Below, in pieces: positions 32,463-43,850 of a DNA stretch of 64,000 nucleotides (within the stretch, counting starts at the first letter, position 1; every line of letters begins with the position of its first letter). The stretch is from Blattamonas nauphoetae (lineage: Eukaryota; Preaxostyla; Oxymonadida), in NCBI GenBank assembly GCA_033064195.1, contig JARBJD010000022.1:248001-312000 (forward strand). The letters run 5' to 3'. The translations under genes were made by a program, and so were the position numbers. Under the pieces are notes generated by a model, which saw only the letters and a list, made by a program, of their open reading frames with translations, made no database searches and had not been told where the DNA came from.

Positions 32463-34311
32463 ATGCGAGAGTTTTCCATGTCCAAACAGGTCTGTTATTC
32501 TCAGGAATTGTGCATAACTTATCCATTCTCTCATTTTTCTGTCTTCTTTTTATTTTTAGGGATTTCATCTGACCCTCCAACCGAAAAAGACTACAAAGCC
32601 CATCATCTCGACAACTAAAGTTGCTCCAAGACAGCAAGACTCTGTCTATGAGCAAGATGATATACTGGAAGCCGACGAAATACTTTCAATGATGAAACGT
32701 CCAGAATCATTCCAGTCGGAGATCCTCAAAGAAGAAACCGATGACAGCTCGAGGCCAGAACAATACCCAATCTCTAATACTTTTTCTTTTGGAGAAAATA
32801 TCAAGACTATTACAGCAATCTCTTTCGACCGATCAGGAACGCACGCATATGTTGGAGACAAGAATGGACAGGTATTTCTTATTCTCTTCCCTAAATCATA
32901 CATTTTTTAGATATTCTACTACAACTTCAACTCTATGGATGAAGGAGGAGAGTCTTATCGTGATGTCTCTGTCTTTGATGGACAATCAATAACAGGACTC
33001 AAAGCTGCTCCAAAGGGGAGTGAAATTCTGGCGACATCACTGCAAAGTATTCCAATGCTACTTGATCAACGAGGAGACATCAAACTTGAGTTCGTGAAAG
33101 GAGATATGTACGTGTTTGATCGCAAGACGACGGCAGGTCACACTGCCTCGATCAATGGTTGTGAATGGAGCCCTATTGTGGAAAGCAACGAATTCGCCAC
33201 ATGGTCGATGGATGGAACAGTCAGATTATGGGATTGTACCAATAAGTTTAACTCAAAACTATCCATAACCATCTGTGATCGACGCTCAAAAGATGGTGGA
33301 AGAGGAAACGCAACCGCTTTCTGTTATTCATCCGATTCGACATTGTATGCCGCCGGAGATTCTACAGGGACAATTTCTTTGTGGGATCCCCGGAAAAACA
33401 TGAATGTTCCAATCAGATTGCTCCCTCAGGCACATGACATCACTCCCAATGTTGATACTGTGGATGAAGAGAAAAGTATCACATGTATCACATTCCTATC
33501 ACCGTCTCAGATCATTACACGTGGAATCGATTCACAATTAAAGGTCTGGGACATCAGGCACCTTCCCAAAATCACTCTCACAGCGACTGCAAAACAGACT
33601 GCCGAACCGCTCTTCTCATTCCATGTTCCAAACGAAAATCAGAAAGGGTCTGTGATATTGTCACCTGGACGTGACGGATTTATTGCAGGGACGTCCTACA
33701 AAGATGAGAAAAAAGGGGAGATCGTGTTCTTCACAGACAATGGGAAGGTCATTGAACAACATTATTCTCTTCGTATGCCATCATTTTTCACTCTTTATCC
33801 TACTTTCGTTTTCTCAATTCTCATCTTTCTCATCACAATTTCATCAGCCTGCACAGACGCCATCACAGCCTTGGAATGGCACCCAGGCCTCAACCAAATT
33901 GCGTACGCGATGCCAGGAACCCGCTGCAACATGCTATACTCTCCCATACTCTCTTCAAAAGGAGCACTTCTCAGTTCCGCCAAAGCCAAACGGGCCCAAA
34001 GAATGGATTATGCTCCGGCGCCGGAAATAGAGAACCCAGAAGATGGAAAATCGATGCATCGGCAGCTCATGCAGTTGATGAGGAAGAAGGAGATGGGAGG
34101 TCGGTATTCGAAGGCGGATTACGAGGAAGAGGGGGACGGACACAGCGGGAGGCTTGGGGCTCCGTCTGTAAAGTCGTCGATTATGATGAATCTGTTGAAG
34201 AAGAATGAGGAGGATTTGTTTATGGACCCTCAGAAGGTGTTGACTGATCTGAATGAGAAGGCAGAAAGTTTGATTTTGTTTTTTGATCAGATTTCTCAGG
34301 AGAAAAAATGA
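32463..34311 (+). CDS. WDR70: WD40-repeat protein WDR70 homologue
   Basis: Four exons (32463-32489, 32560-32871, 32911-33772, 33848-34311) give 554 residues. The WD40 beta-propeller shows GHTASINGCEWSP, GTVRLWD, GTISLWDPR and LKVWDIRHLPK. Signature segments match human WDR70 in order: FVKGDMYVFDRKTTAGHTA (human CVKGDQYLVDMANTKGHTA), QAHD, ALEWHPGLNQI (human LWHPKLNQI) and the tail GRLGAPSVKSSIMMNLL (human RVGTHGGTLSSYIVKNI). WDR70 in animals and fission yeast works with the H2B ubiquitin ligase and DNA repair. The 75-nt intron at 33773-33847 is a multiple of three and encodes hydrophobic residues if retained. The first exon is only nine codons. Confidence 0.93.
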
Positions 34312-34469
34312 AACGAGAACAACAAAAGCCACATACAGGTCAATAGTCACCCTTTTCACTTCACCGAAGATTTGAAATATTCCTTTTTCACCTTGCATCT
34401 CTTTTGACTTCATTCTTTTTGCTTTTTTATCAATGAAGCCCCTCATTTTTTCCAAGTCTCTCGCTCCTG

Positions 34470-35051
34470 ATGAATACGCGTTTAACCATCACGACAGACA
34501 AAGACAGGCTCAAGTTCATCTATCGAAGGCCTCGTTATGGATTAGACTTTATCGATTATCTTCTCATCGTTTCACTATTGGTATGTTTTCCGTTTTGTCT
34601 AAATCCCATTTGTCTGTGTTTCTGTAATGTAGATTGTCGTAATTTTCTTTCCACGATATATTATGCGGACTATCCTCTCTGTTTTTGTCTATTTCTTCTG
34701 TCTATCATCTCTCATTGGGCGACTACTGCTGAGAGAAATTCAACACACGAAGACCATTGTCTATATCAAACCTGGAGAATATTTCCAAATTGATGATCGA
34801 TTAATACCTTGCCAAAAACGAAATACACCCATCTATTTTTCCGAAATCGACTTTTTCTTCATTCATGAAGCGATCAAAAGAAATCGAGCTTATTCTTACC
34901 TTGGAGGGAGATTACGAGAATCAAATCATGTTATACACATTTTGAAGGTTTGTTTTCTTTTTTCCTAAGTCTTTTTCAGGATTGGATCGTTCCTCGACGA
35001 ATACTACTCCCTCTCCTTCGAACGCTCAAGCAAAACAAATCTATCGAATGA
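34470..35051 (+). CDS. GPI-GlcNAc transferase subunit H (PIG-H)-like
   Basis: Three exons (34470-34580, 34633-34947, 34980-35051; introns 52 and 32 nt) encode 165 residues, near the 188 of human PIG-H. There are two adjacent hydrophobic segments (residues 26-47 and 50-68) forming a hairpin, then a cytosolic domain with REIQHTKTIVYI and SEIDFFFIHEAIKRNRAYSY, matching the family pattern of a beta strand then I..I.D.VINEAI, and a C-terminal RILLPLLRTLKQ like the LIEIYR region. PIG-H sits with PIG-A in the ER-membrane complex that transfers GlcNAc to phosphatidylinositol, the first step of GPI-anchor synthesis. It follows WDR70 by 158 bp. Identity is moderate; another small ER membrane protein is possible. 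Confidence 0.65.
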
Positions 35052-35497
35052 GACATCTTTTTTGGAAGACTACTTCGCATTTTTCTTTATTTTCATCGCG
35101 TTCACTTCACATTCTTCTTTTTTGGGGGCACAAACCTCATGTCTTTATTATTTCGCTGTTTTCGAAGGTGTGGGCACTTGTTTGGGACGAAAATCACTCA
35201 AATCGAAGTATAAACTCAAAACAATGAATGAATTACTGAGATTATAAACGAAATCACAAAATAAGGTGGGTTGCCGATTGTCTGGCTACTCTTGAGTCAA
35301 TAGAAGGTAGAAATTTTGCCTTGCTTTTCTCCGGATCTGAAACATGCGTCAGGTTTGGTTTGACGTCTTCATTTTTTTGCCATATCCATCCAAAGGTCTA
35401 TATATTTGTGGATGTTGTGCTAACTTCTGTCTAATGATCCAAGTATGATCCATCAATCATCAAAATCAAGATCATTCTAATTCCAACCATCTCATTT
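35052..35497. other. Intergenic, converging 3' ends
   Basis: This is 446 bp between the PIG-H-like gene and the peptidase gene, which face each other. No gene, repeat or RNA structure is seen; it is presumably two 3' UTRs. Confidence 0.4.
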
Positions 35498-36543
35498 CTA
35501 CGATCGAGGAGTTTCAGCAGGCGAGCTCTCGTATGAAGAGACGCAGGACGAGTTCTGAGATTCTGTTCGAGTTGTCTGAAGCGGATTCACAGCGACGACA
35601 GGGTTGGAAGCAATCACTTCTTGCATGATCTGAGGGCTGTCGTCTGGAGGAGTTAGAGAATCGTTTGAGACCACAGACACGGTCTCTGAAGGATCAGACT
35701 TTTGCTTCTTCCTTTTGTGTCGCGATTCTTTTTTCTTTGCTTTCTTTTCTTGTTGTTCAAGCATCTGCCTTTCTCGTTCATTTCCGTCGGGAATGTGGAA
35801 AGACGGAATTGTTGGACCGGTTGGTTCTTCGGTAGGTTTTCGGAGTTGTTTGACAAACTCTGATATTGATTGAGGAAAAGTGATAGAAAATTGAAAAACA
35901 TGAGTCTATTGAATAATAACACACTTCCAACGAGAGGGCTCATGATTCTTCCAAACCGAGCCAATTTATTGAGGTATTTTGGGAGCGGGGTGTGATTCTG
36001 TAATAAGACAGTCAAAAACGGGAAACAGAGGAAAATAGGGAACAAAAACGACTTGAAAATAAGTACGATTGACAAACAGGCCCAACTAATCTCGTAACGA
36101 TGTCCTCAGTGAAGTCGTGGCAATTCATGTGACAGAAATGATATTTAACCGAAGGATATTCGTTTTCAAGTTGTGTAATAATTTCCCTGATCTCAGCCTT
36201 TGTTTTCCGAGACTCTCCCATGTATATTCTGTCTCGAAGAGGTGAGTGAGGCCAGACTGTCATTGGCGGTTGTGACCACACACCAGTTCCTGTGAGATCT
36301 CCTCCAAATGCCCATTCTATATATAATGAACGAACGTTTATGTATGGTGAGTCATACCAGTACCATCTATCTCCGTTCCACTGTGGTATATTCCCTGTTC
36401 AAGATTAGTAGGTTGGAAAATGAGAAAATAAGTTGAGAAACCCATCCAAATGGCATCTTCAGTTCTTTTCCATTGACAAATAACGTGTAAATATTCACAA
36501 AAACAGGATATCCTCTCGGTCTGAGGACAAGAGCAGTAGACAT
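35498..36543 (-). CDS. PPPDE (DeSI-type) thiol peptidase
   Basis: Five exons (36442-36543, 36358-36394, 36078-36316, 35925-35997, 35498-35859; introns 47, 41, 80 and 65 nt) encode 270 residues. The PPPDE domain occupies the first 165: PVFVNIYTLFVNGK, the catalytic His in GIYHSGTEI, EWAFGGD, the catalytic Cys in MNCHDFTEDIVTRLVG and the closing PKYLNKLARFGRI. Members remove SUMO or ubiquitin, or act as depalmitoylases. The second exon, only 37 nt, carries the catalytic histidine. The C-terminal 100 residues are a Lys-rich stretch (KKAKKKESRHKRKKQK) that could be a nuclear signal, then a Ser/Thr-rich tail. It lies in the same orientation as the AMPK beta gene upstream. Confidence 0.92.
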
Positions 36544-36830
36544 TTTTTGTTATGGCCCAATTAGAGTCGAAGACCAACGAGTATTCCTCCGATAAGCTCC
36601 TCAATCTTCAACTGACATTCACTAAATAAGTTAATTGTTTCCTTTGAACCAAAGAATTCGTTGAACTTCTTTATTCGAGATGATTGGCATGTGGTCGATC
36701 ATGCGTCAGAAGAAGAGAATAATGTGTGGCTAAATGACTAAGTGAAGCGAGATATTAAATTAAAAGACATAAAATTAAGTAATTTAGTCCAAATAGTAAA
36801 TGATAAACAAATCTTTCTTTCCGATGAATC

Positions 36831-38409
36831 CTACACTGTTTGCTCCTGAGCAATCCTCTGCGCTTCTTCAATTTCCTTCTCCCGTTGCTTTTTAGCAGCT
36901 TGCTTTTTTCGGTCATAGAAATGATTCATTAATTCAGTTCCACGCTCAGCTAAACTCCTGCCTCGAGTGTCTTCACGTCTAACCGCATGAACAGGAAATA
37001 AATCATCGAAAAATCATCAAAATCAAACCTTGTCGTCGGTGCATAGAAGAGAATGGACGTTGACTTTTGATGAAACCGGACAGCGACAGACTGAAGTTGT
37101 GTGGTTCGAAAGAGCCTTTGTACGACGTGAGCATATAGCGACTCGAGACCCTCATTTTCCTTGTCAGTTTCGTCCTTTTTCTCTCGTTTGGTCCAACTTA
37201 CGTCAAAAGCGCGTTGAGATTCAGAGAAGAGAATGTGGTTCAACATGACATGGTCAGGTGCCCGCAGCCTCTGGTTGTTTGAATCGCAAAGCATCTGCAT
37301 ATGAAGCAAGAACGTATTTCCGTTCGTGCTGATGAGAGTGTTAGCTTCAGCAACAGACGAAGCAATGACAGGGTCGAGAGAAAGTTGGGCCGGAAGATTG
37401 AACGGTGGGCCACTCTGAACGAAGAGACTTTGAGGTGGAGGCTGTTGACCATAGTTCGGAGGAAATGAATAACGAGGAAGAGGTTGCTTTTTCGTGGCGG
37501 TTGTCGAATCCAGGGCAGTTGGAGTCGGAGACGGAGACGTGCGCGGATCCTTGCTTGTCTTTGGAGCTGACGATTCCTTTGTATCTGTGTCTTCAGTGTT
37601 GTCGGGTTGTTTGGGGGAAGGGGATGTTGGGAGGACTTCCATCACATTAACCATGTTTCCATTTGTATCCTTCGCAAAACGAGAGGATGGATCATGCATC
37701 CATTTTCCATTCACAATATATTTGTAGTAATATTGTCCAGGTTTGAGATTCAAGACGAGTTCATGACGAACAACTGAAGGTTTCGCTTCACCCGATTCTG
37801 ATGGGACGTCCACTGTGATAGGCGCAAGTCTAATTTTGTTTTTCCAGCGATTGAATGAGCCTGAAACGAAAACATCACCCTCCGTCCGTTCTTTCCAGAC
37901 AAACGTAGCTTTATAGAATGGGACTTGAGCCTGTTGTGATTGATTTGGTTGTGATGACTGTGGAGATGATTGGTTCGGCTGGTCTTTGTTCTCTGAAACT
38001 TTTGGTGTCTGTACATCGGGGTGTTGCGGCTGAGGTTGATGGATTTGGGGTGATGGAGAGACTGCGGGGTGTGGTGTGGCGTCTTGTTGACTTTGACGTG
38101 AGACCGGGCGCGGGGAAGTGGAAGGAACGACCGATGAGACTGGATTTGCAACGTGGTTTGAAGGTGATTGCGCTGCTTTTCGTTTTGGATCTTTGGCCGA
38201 TGATTTATCTGGAGGATCTTTCTGAGGCTCTGCGGATTTGGATTCGGGTGGTTGTTGGTCAATAACAGGAGAGTTCTTTCGCGATGTCTTTTGCTCTAAT
38301 TGGGAGGAGAATTATTGATAAAAAGATCAGTTATATGGATGAGAGAAAGACTGTCTTTCTTTGGTTTCAGTTCAGGTTCACTAGGAGTGTGACTTTCATC
38401 ATTTCCCAT
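36831..38409 (-). CDS. AMPK (SNF1) beta subunit, carbohydrate-binding
   Basis: Three exons (38352-38409, 37029-38295, 36831-36978; introns 56 and 50 nt) encode 490 residues. A long Ser/Pro/Gln-rich N-terminus (1-145) precedes the glycogen-binding CBM48 domain: VPFYKATFVWKE, DVFVSGSFNRWKN, YYYKYIVNGKWMHDPSS. A second Pro/Ser/Thr linker leads to the C-terminal AMPKBI domain with APDHVMLNHILFSESQ and a TSILFYAPTTR strand that binds alpha and gamma subunits. The last exon adds a 45-residue charged helix absent from most homologues. AMPK senses low energy charge. The splice to the last exon is supported by a good frame to the TAG stop. Confidence 0.93.
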
Positions 38410-38800
38410 TTTAAGTCAAGAACAGCGAGAATCACCCTCTAAACTCGAAAAGCAAGCAGTTTAGAATGGTACGAGACGGCGATCTTGTCGATTTAAAAAT
38501 GACGGGTCGCGAAATTATCCTCGACACAATTCACAAAAAACTTCATTTCAACTCATGATATTTCCACTTTCCTCAATTTTACCATCATTATCTCATCCTC
38601 CATGACTTATTCATCAGAAAAAATTCCAACACATCAATCATGCCTCTAGCTTTCACCTCTGCCTTCATTCCACACCATTTTATTCACACTTTGACAAAAA
38701 TTTCATTCTGAGATGATGTTGTCATCAATTTGATTCTGACATTGGAAAATGAACAGTCTACGAAGAAATATCCTCTACAACATTCGCACTCTATCAATTC
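38410..38800. other. Intergenic, divergent pair
   Basis: This is 391 bp of AT-rich sequence between the divergent AMPK beta and membrane-protein genes. It would hold both promoters. No motif is recognised. Confidence 0.35.
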
Positions 38801-40064
38801 ATGACAACAAAACTCAGTCGTCTTGGAAGATCTAATGAAAGTTGTTTTTTTTCCTTTTTTGGAGCTTCTAACCCCAACTTCTATCAATTTTAGACCCATC
38901 ACTTCCAAGCCTCCTCACAGCCTTCCTCGCACTTACCAGTTGCTCAACACTCTTGATATCAATTATTTGTCTCATTTTCACCAAAGAACTTGCCCGATAC
39001 CCCATATTTTCACTCCTTCTATCCATTACCACCTTATTCTCAACCATGATCCTCAAATCATACCTCCGAACCCCAGAAATCCATCTCTCACTCTGTTACT
39101 TGATGTTTCTTGGTACTCTTTTCTTATCAACGCTCGTATTTATTCCTCCAATGCTTCATTCACTGACAACATCTCCCACACTCCTCACGCTTTCCTCCCT
39201 TTCCCCATCATCAATTTCTCTCATCAGATTCCCAAAATCATTTTCGTCATATCCTCTTCTCACTCAAATTCCCATAGTCTACAAATATTTCACCATCCTC
39301 TCCATCTCACTAACACTCCTTCTCGTCGCTTGCTCAGCTTCACTTTTCGCAGTCGTGAAAGTCTCGGGATTCCGCCGCTTTTCTTGTGTGACTCTTCGAA
39401 TGCAATGCCTTCTTCTGCTGATTGTCTCAGCCGTTGCTCTCTTCACACCACTCTTCAGTTCAGCCCTTCGACCATCTTTCATCACCTATTCCTCTTTCTC
39501 ATCAATCTTCTCCAACCCATCGATTTTCCGGATAATGTCGGTTGCCCTCCTTTCTGTCCTGTTTCTGGTCACATTCATCTCGTCGTTCATGACATCCACA
39601 CGCCACTCATCTCTGAAAGGGATTCTGTTCCATGTGACTGAGGCTATCATCCTCTTCTCTTCATTCGTCCTCCTTTTTGTTGGAATCGCTCTGGAGGAGA
39701 GACGAACAATGAATCGAATCACTGAATTGTTGGACACAAACGAGTCAATCGACGAATTGATGTGTGTTCATCTCTCATCTTCACTCTCTTCAGATCTTCT
39801 CTCATTCACCACAAATGTTCTTCTGAGCCGACTCCATCATTGTGTCCATTCACAGTGTCAAAGTCATCCCTTTCTTCTCTGTTTGAAGAAGCAACAAGGA
39901 ACTCGCGAACCACTCACTGTTTGCTCTTTCTTTAGATGATATGTCTTTCAGATCTCTTCATTTATCTTCTCTTTCTTGCCGGCGTGTTTTGCTACAGTCT
40001 GAGTACTGTCCTCTTCTCTCTCCGTCTCGAAGTCGATTCGTTTCACGTCCAATCAGACTTTTAA
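38801..40064 (+). CDS. Eight-span integral membrane protein, unknown family
   Basis: Exons 38801-38840, 38894-39880 and 39952-40064 give 379 residues. I count eight hydrophobic spans: about residues 21-43, 51-69, 80-100, 144-169, 183-201, 226-247, 256-281 and 345-367. The loops are short except for Ser-rich ones between spans 3-4 and 7-8. No signal peptide or conserved motif is visible. The last intron (71 nt) is chosen because it adds a clean final membrane span (LFIYLLFLAGVFCYSLS); without it the frame ends at 39939 with a polar tail. The topology could suit a Frag1/DRAM-like or transporter-like protein, but no identity is claimed. Confidence 0.72.
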
Positions 40065-40216
40065 TTCATCTCCATCTCAATCACAACTTGTTTAGAATGA
40101 CTAGGCAAGATTTGTATCCACTTCACTTGCTTCACCAGATTTATTTGGTCATATTTCATGATATGTCCACTTTTATTCTCTCTTTTCATGTGAAATGTTC
40201 AAAAAACAAGACCATC

Positions 40217-41605
40217 TTAGAACTTCGTGCTTTTCACAGCACGCATATTGATTCCAGACTCCTCTCCACCATACGAATGCCTCTTCTCTTTCAGTATGGG
40301 CACACTTCCATGCAGTTTAGCCATAGCTTTCTTGTATTTATTCCTCTGGTGAACGCGAGGGTTCCTCCGATCTTTCTTGTAGTATTTCTTATCTCCCTCG
40401 TTCTTTAATATCGTTCTTGAGAGCTTCCTTCTTCCTGTAGCTGCATTTTCTGCTTGGATTTTTTGCAGATATTCTTCTTGGAGATGTTTCCGGCGTCCTG
40501 CGCGGTTCTTTTTTGGGTTGTCGATTTTCACTTCTTCAGACTCACTGTCAGTGTCTCCCTCATATGCAATATCTTTGAGTTTCCGTTGTTCATTCGCTTT
40601 TAGAGAGCCAGCAACAAGAGACTCTGGAATTTCCGAAGTTGCAGTTGGAAAGATGGCTGCTCGCCTTCTGTTTACTATTGATTCCTCATCTCCAGTGAAT
40701 TGATTTTTCTTCATCTTGTCAGTATCCTAAAGACAAAGGACAATATCAACGAAGTGTTTCGACATACAGTCTTCACTGCTGTGATGGCACTGTTCAAGGT
40801 ACGTTTCAAGAGTTTTTGATTCTTCTTGGCAAGTTTCTTTTCTTTTTCTGTTAAGATCTGGCTGTTTCCATTTGATTCCTGTTTGTTTTTGCTTCCAGTA
40901 TTCAATAAGCCAGCAATATCTCCAATCAGATCGTCGCTCTCCTCCTCTTCTTCTTCCTCCTCATCAAAATCCATCATATCTGAGAGATCTCCATCCAAAA
41001 CATCTTCATCACCGCTTTCAAAGCCATCTTCAGAAGATTCCACTTGTTTTTTGGCTAGTTTCTTCTTCAACTTTTCGGCTTTCTTTTTCTCTTCTTTCGA
41101 GGCTTTTTCCCAAACAAACAATTCTCGATCATCACTTTCAGACGATGAAACATCTGAATCCTCTTGACTGTCATCTACGATTGGAGCTCGTGTCGTAAGG
41201 GATGGATCAAGATGTTTGTCGATGATCTTTCGTGATGAGTCAGAATAAGTCCGTTTTTCTTTCTTAATCGACTCTGCCATATCATCATACTTTCGTTTTT
41301 CGTGCTTTGTCATCTCCCTAGGAGCTCCGAAGTACTTAATTTTGTCTTTCTTACTTTTGTCTGAAAGAAATGATCATCCAGATAAAAAACAAACCCTTAT
41401 CAGCACGATATTTTAACGTGCGAGGCTGGAAGTCTTCTTCACTGCTGTCATCAAAGGAGTTCTTTGGTAACGATGGTTTTAGAAAAGACGCGAGATCTCC
41501 AAGTGTGTAGTCTTCTTCGGCAAGTAATGCTGCTCTTTGCTTTGCCATAGATGTGGCTTCTGTTGATAAAGTTGGTTCTTCATTGGGAAGTGACATTAGT
41601 TCCAA
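40217..41605 (-). CDS. UTP3: Utp3/Sas10, small-subunit processome component
   Basis: Exons 41395-41605, 40768-41360 and 40217-40726 (introns 34 and 41 nt) encode at least 437 residues. The C-terminal Sas10 domain is clear: RRKLSRTILKNEG, KDRRNPRVHQRNKYKK and YGGEESGINMRAVKSTKF match the Utp3 ending (RNPRVKHREKFRRA, YSGELSGIRAGVKKS). Acidic clusters and Lys-rich helices fill the middle. Utp3 binds the 18S rRNA precursor in the nucleolus. The start is uncertain: the ATG at 41605 is preceded by a good acceptor and in-frame ESKLLELMSLP, resembling the domain's PELLELL motif, so one or more 5' exons probably lie between 41620 and 41874. Confidence 0.88.
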
Positions 41606-41874
41606 GAGTTTCGATTCTGAGTGAAAAACTGAGAGAAAAATATTTAAAGCGGCCTATTTCAAGAAAAAAGAGCACACAGAACGAAGAGAATTTGGGGATG
41701 AGTTGAAGACAGAACGAAGGATGTTAGCGAACACAAAATAACCCGGTGGGATGATCGCCTTGAAGAACACAATTTTTGCGTTTTACTTCACAAACAAACG
41801 AGAAATCCTTCAAATCAAATCGTACATGCAAACAAAGGAAATAGTTGTGTTCATTTCGAAAAAAGAAGGAGTTT

Positions 41875-43019
41875 TCATCGAACAACACGTTTCAGCTTAT
41901 TCTGAACAAGATAAGAGAATGACAAACATACCTTATGTTTGTAAGAGTAAGTTGTACAACATAAACCAAGAGCATCCGCTGTCATCTTCTGACAACGAAA
42001 GGCAAAGTCTTCTGCAGATTCAGAATGTTTTCGCTTTTGTACAGGGAGGGGTTCAAACTCGTAAGTAACATGAGGGCAGAAACAGAACGCAAATAGTGAA
42101 GGGAACATGTTTCTGGAGGGACAGTCGATATTGATTGGGATATGGGGGTAGACACGAAGTGCAAGTGGTTGGACGGGCTTGTTGAGAGTAAAGACAAATT
42201 TGTTGTAACGAAGGAGTCTAAATCGAGTTAACACAACAGTTACAACAGAATAAATGACATACCCAACATGACCATTTGTTGTAGCACCCTCACCATGAAT
42301 GAAAAGTTGTCTTTTCTTTCCTTCTTCTGAGTCCATCACACGAAGAAGATTTTCTCGTGTAAGATGTCGTTTCGCAGGATCAGTCTCTCTGATGACTACA
42401 ATCACTTTCCATCCAAGTTCCTTTGCCCAATCAACGAGGGGACGCAAAAAGCGAGTTGTCAACTCAATCAAGCCAGTTGTTGGCACAATTCCGAAAAATG
42501 CGATTGCTGAAGGAAATAACAGGAATGAATGTATCAATATATACCGTCAATGTCAGTTACATGGTTACAGACAAGGATGCTTGCTTCCTCAGGTTTGGCA
42601 AGAGGAATATTGCCGGTAAGACGAGGTTTGAATCCAACTGCCCGCATGACTGTTTTCCAGTAGAGAGGCTCAGCATTGAAAATGCTGAATATCATGAGGA
42701 GAGGCATAGCAATTATGAATAAGAGGACGAAGCGAAGTGATCCAATGATTAGTCCAAAGGGAGCCCACAAGGCAAGAAGGATATATGATTTGATACTCTG
42801 ATTCGGAACGATGCGAGATTTGTTGAATAATTGTATGAGTGGTGGTTCACCAGGGTGATTGAAGTCCGGATCGTCATTTGGATCATCGTAAATCACAGAG
42901 CTTATTTCATCTGAAGAACTGAGACTAGGATAGCTGGAATATTCATAGTCAGATGAAGATTCAACAGATTTATCGATGTTCGACATGAAAGGTTTTTGCC
43001 TTTGGGCTTCGGTTGTCAC
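41875..43019 (-). CDS. AUP1-like lysophospholipid acyltransferase-family membrane protein
   Basis: Exons 42545-43019, 42263-42506, 41932-42217 and 41875-41901 (introns 38, 45 and 30 nt) encode 343 residues. An acidic N-terminus (1-65) is followed by a hydrophobic hairpin (about 85-115), then the acyltransferase core: the HX4D motif in CNHVTDID, IRETDPAKRHLTRENLL, and HGEGATTNGHVG in the place of the PEGT block, as in the AUP1 subfamily (FSEGLTTNG). The downstream LNKPVQPLALRVY also fits. AUP1 sits in ER and lipid-droplet membranes and recruits ubiquitin enzymes through CUE and G2BR domains, neither of which is present here. Two of its introns are multiples of three without stops. Confidence 0.85.
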
Positions 43020-43053
43020 ATTCGCTCAGACTGACCAAATCGTTCCAAAAGAA

Positions 43054-43509
43054 ATGGCAAATGCATCTACATCTACGATGAGTGAGGTTGAAAGCACATT
43101 ACAACGAATTCACAAACACCCTGGTGTTCTTGGCATCATCATCGCACAGAATGAAGGAAAAGGAACACGGTGGATTCCTACTGATGAAGAAAACCCAGTA
43201 ATCAAACAAAGAGAGGCATATTCAACGTACTGTTCAGCTGTTGCCCAACAGGCCAGAAGTGCGGTCCGGGATCTCGATCCATTGGTGTGAATTCCCTCTC
43301 TTCTCACATACTCATGACCTCTCGCTGACCGATTCCCAATTCGTAGGATGATCTTAAATTTATGCGAATCAGGACAAAAAAAGTTGAAATCATGATTGCA
43401 CCAGGTCTGAATCCATTTGCTCTTAACACATCTCATTCATTCTTATCTATCATTGACAGAAAAGGAATATACCATTATTTGCATTCAAGATCCAACGCAA
43501 GCAAAATAG
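43054..43509 (+). CDS. DYNLRB: Dynein light chain roadblock/LC7
   Basis: Exons 43054-43284, 43347-43404 and 43460-43509 encode 112 residues. If the second ATG (43078, MSEVESTLQRI) is used it is 104, nearer the usual 96. The roadblock fold is complete: MSEVESTLQRIHKHPGVLGI (human MAEVEETLKRIQSQKGVQGI), ARSAVRDLDPL, KFMRIRTKKVEIMIAP and EYTIICIQDPTQ. It dimerises and binds dynein intermediate chains in cytoplasmic, axonemal or IFT dynein. It carries a family-unusual insertion of about six residues (GKGTRWIP). Its start is only 34 bp from that of the AUP1-like gene on the other strand. Confidence 0.94.
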
Positions 43510-43850
43510 TTCCAAACAAACCAGTACCACCACCTCACAAATCCTATTTTTTTCGATGATTCGTTTCATACCAAAATCCATTCACTGAGGATAGCACGAG
43601 ACATGTGTCAGCTCATCCAGCTGTTTACACACATTTCAATTGATTCGGCATAGAATACATTCACCGCGGATTCTTTGATGACTCGAAGTTTTCGATGATG
43701 TTTGAGGTGAATCATTTGGTGAAATCAACAACATTACACGAAATTCACCTTCGATTACAGGTTGAAAACAAGACAGATAACTCAGAGAGATTCAGAAATT
43801 ACCCTAATTCTGTAAAAACGTTAGAATTCATTCAAACGTGAAGTGTTTTT
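43510..43850. other. Intergenic, converging 3' ends
   Basis: This is 341 bp between the roadblock and DDX24 genes, which converge. No gene, repeat or RNA is seen. Confidence 0.4.

Noticed and set aside
37750-38262. 170-codon minus-strand frame with His/Asn-rich translation
   Set aside because: It overlaps the AMPK beta frame out of phase; the correct frame carries the glycogen-binding domain.
39881-39939. Stop of the eight-span protein at 39939
   Set aside because: A 71-nt intron with a proper donor and acceptor leads into a further membrane span in frame; the alternative 17-nt intron was judged less likely.
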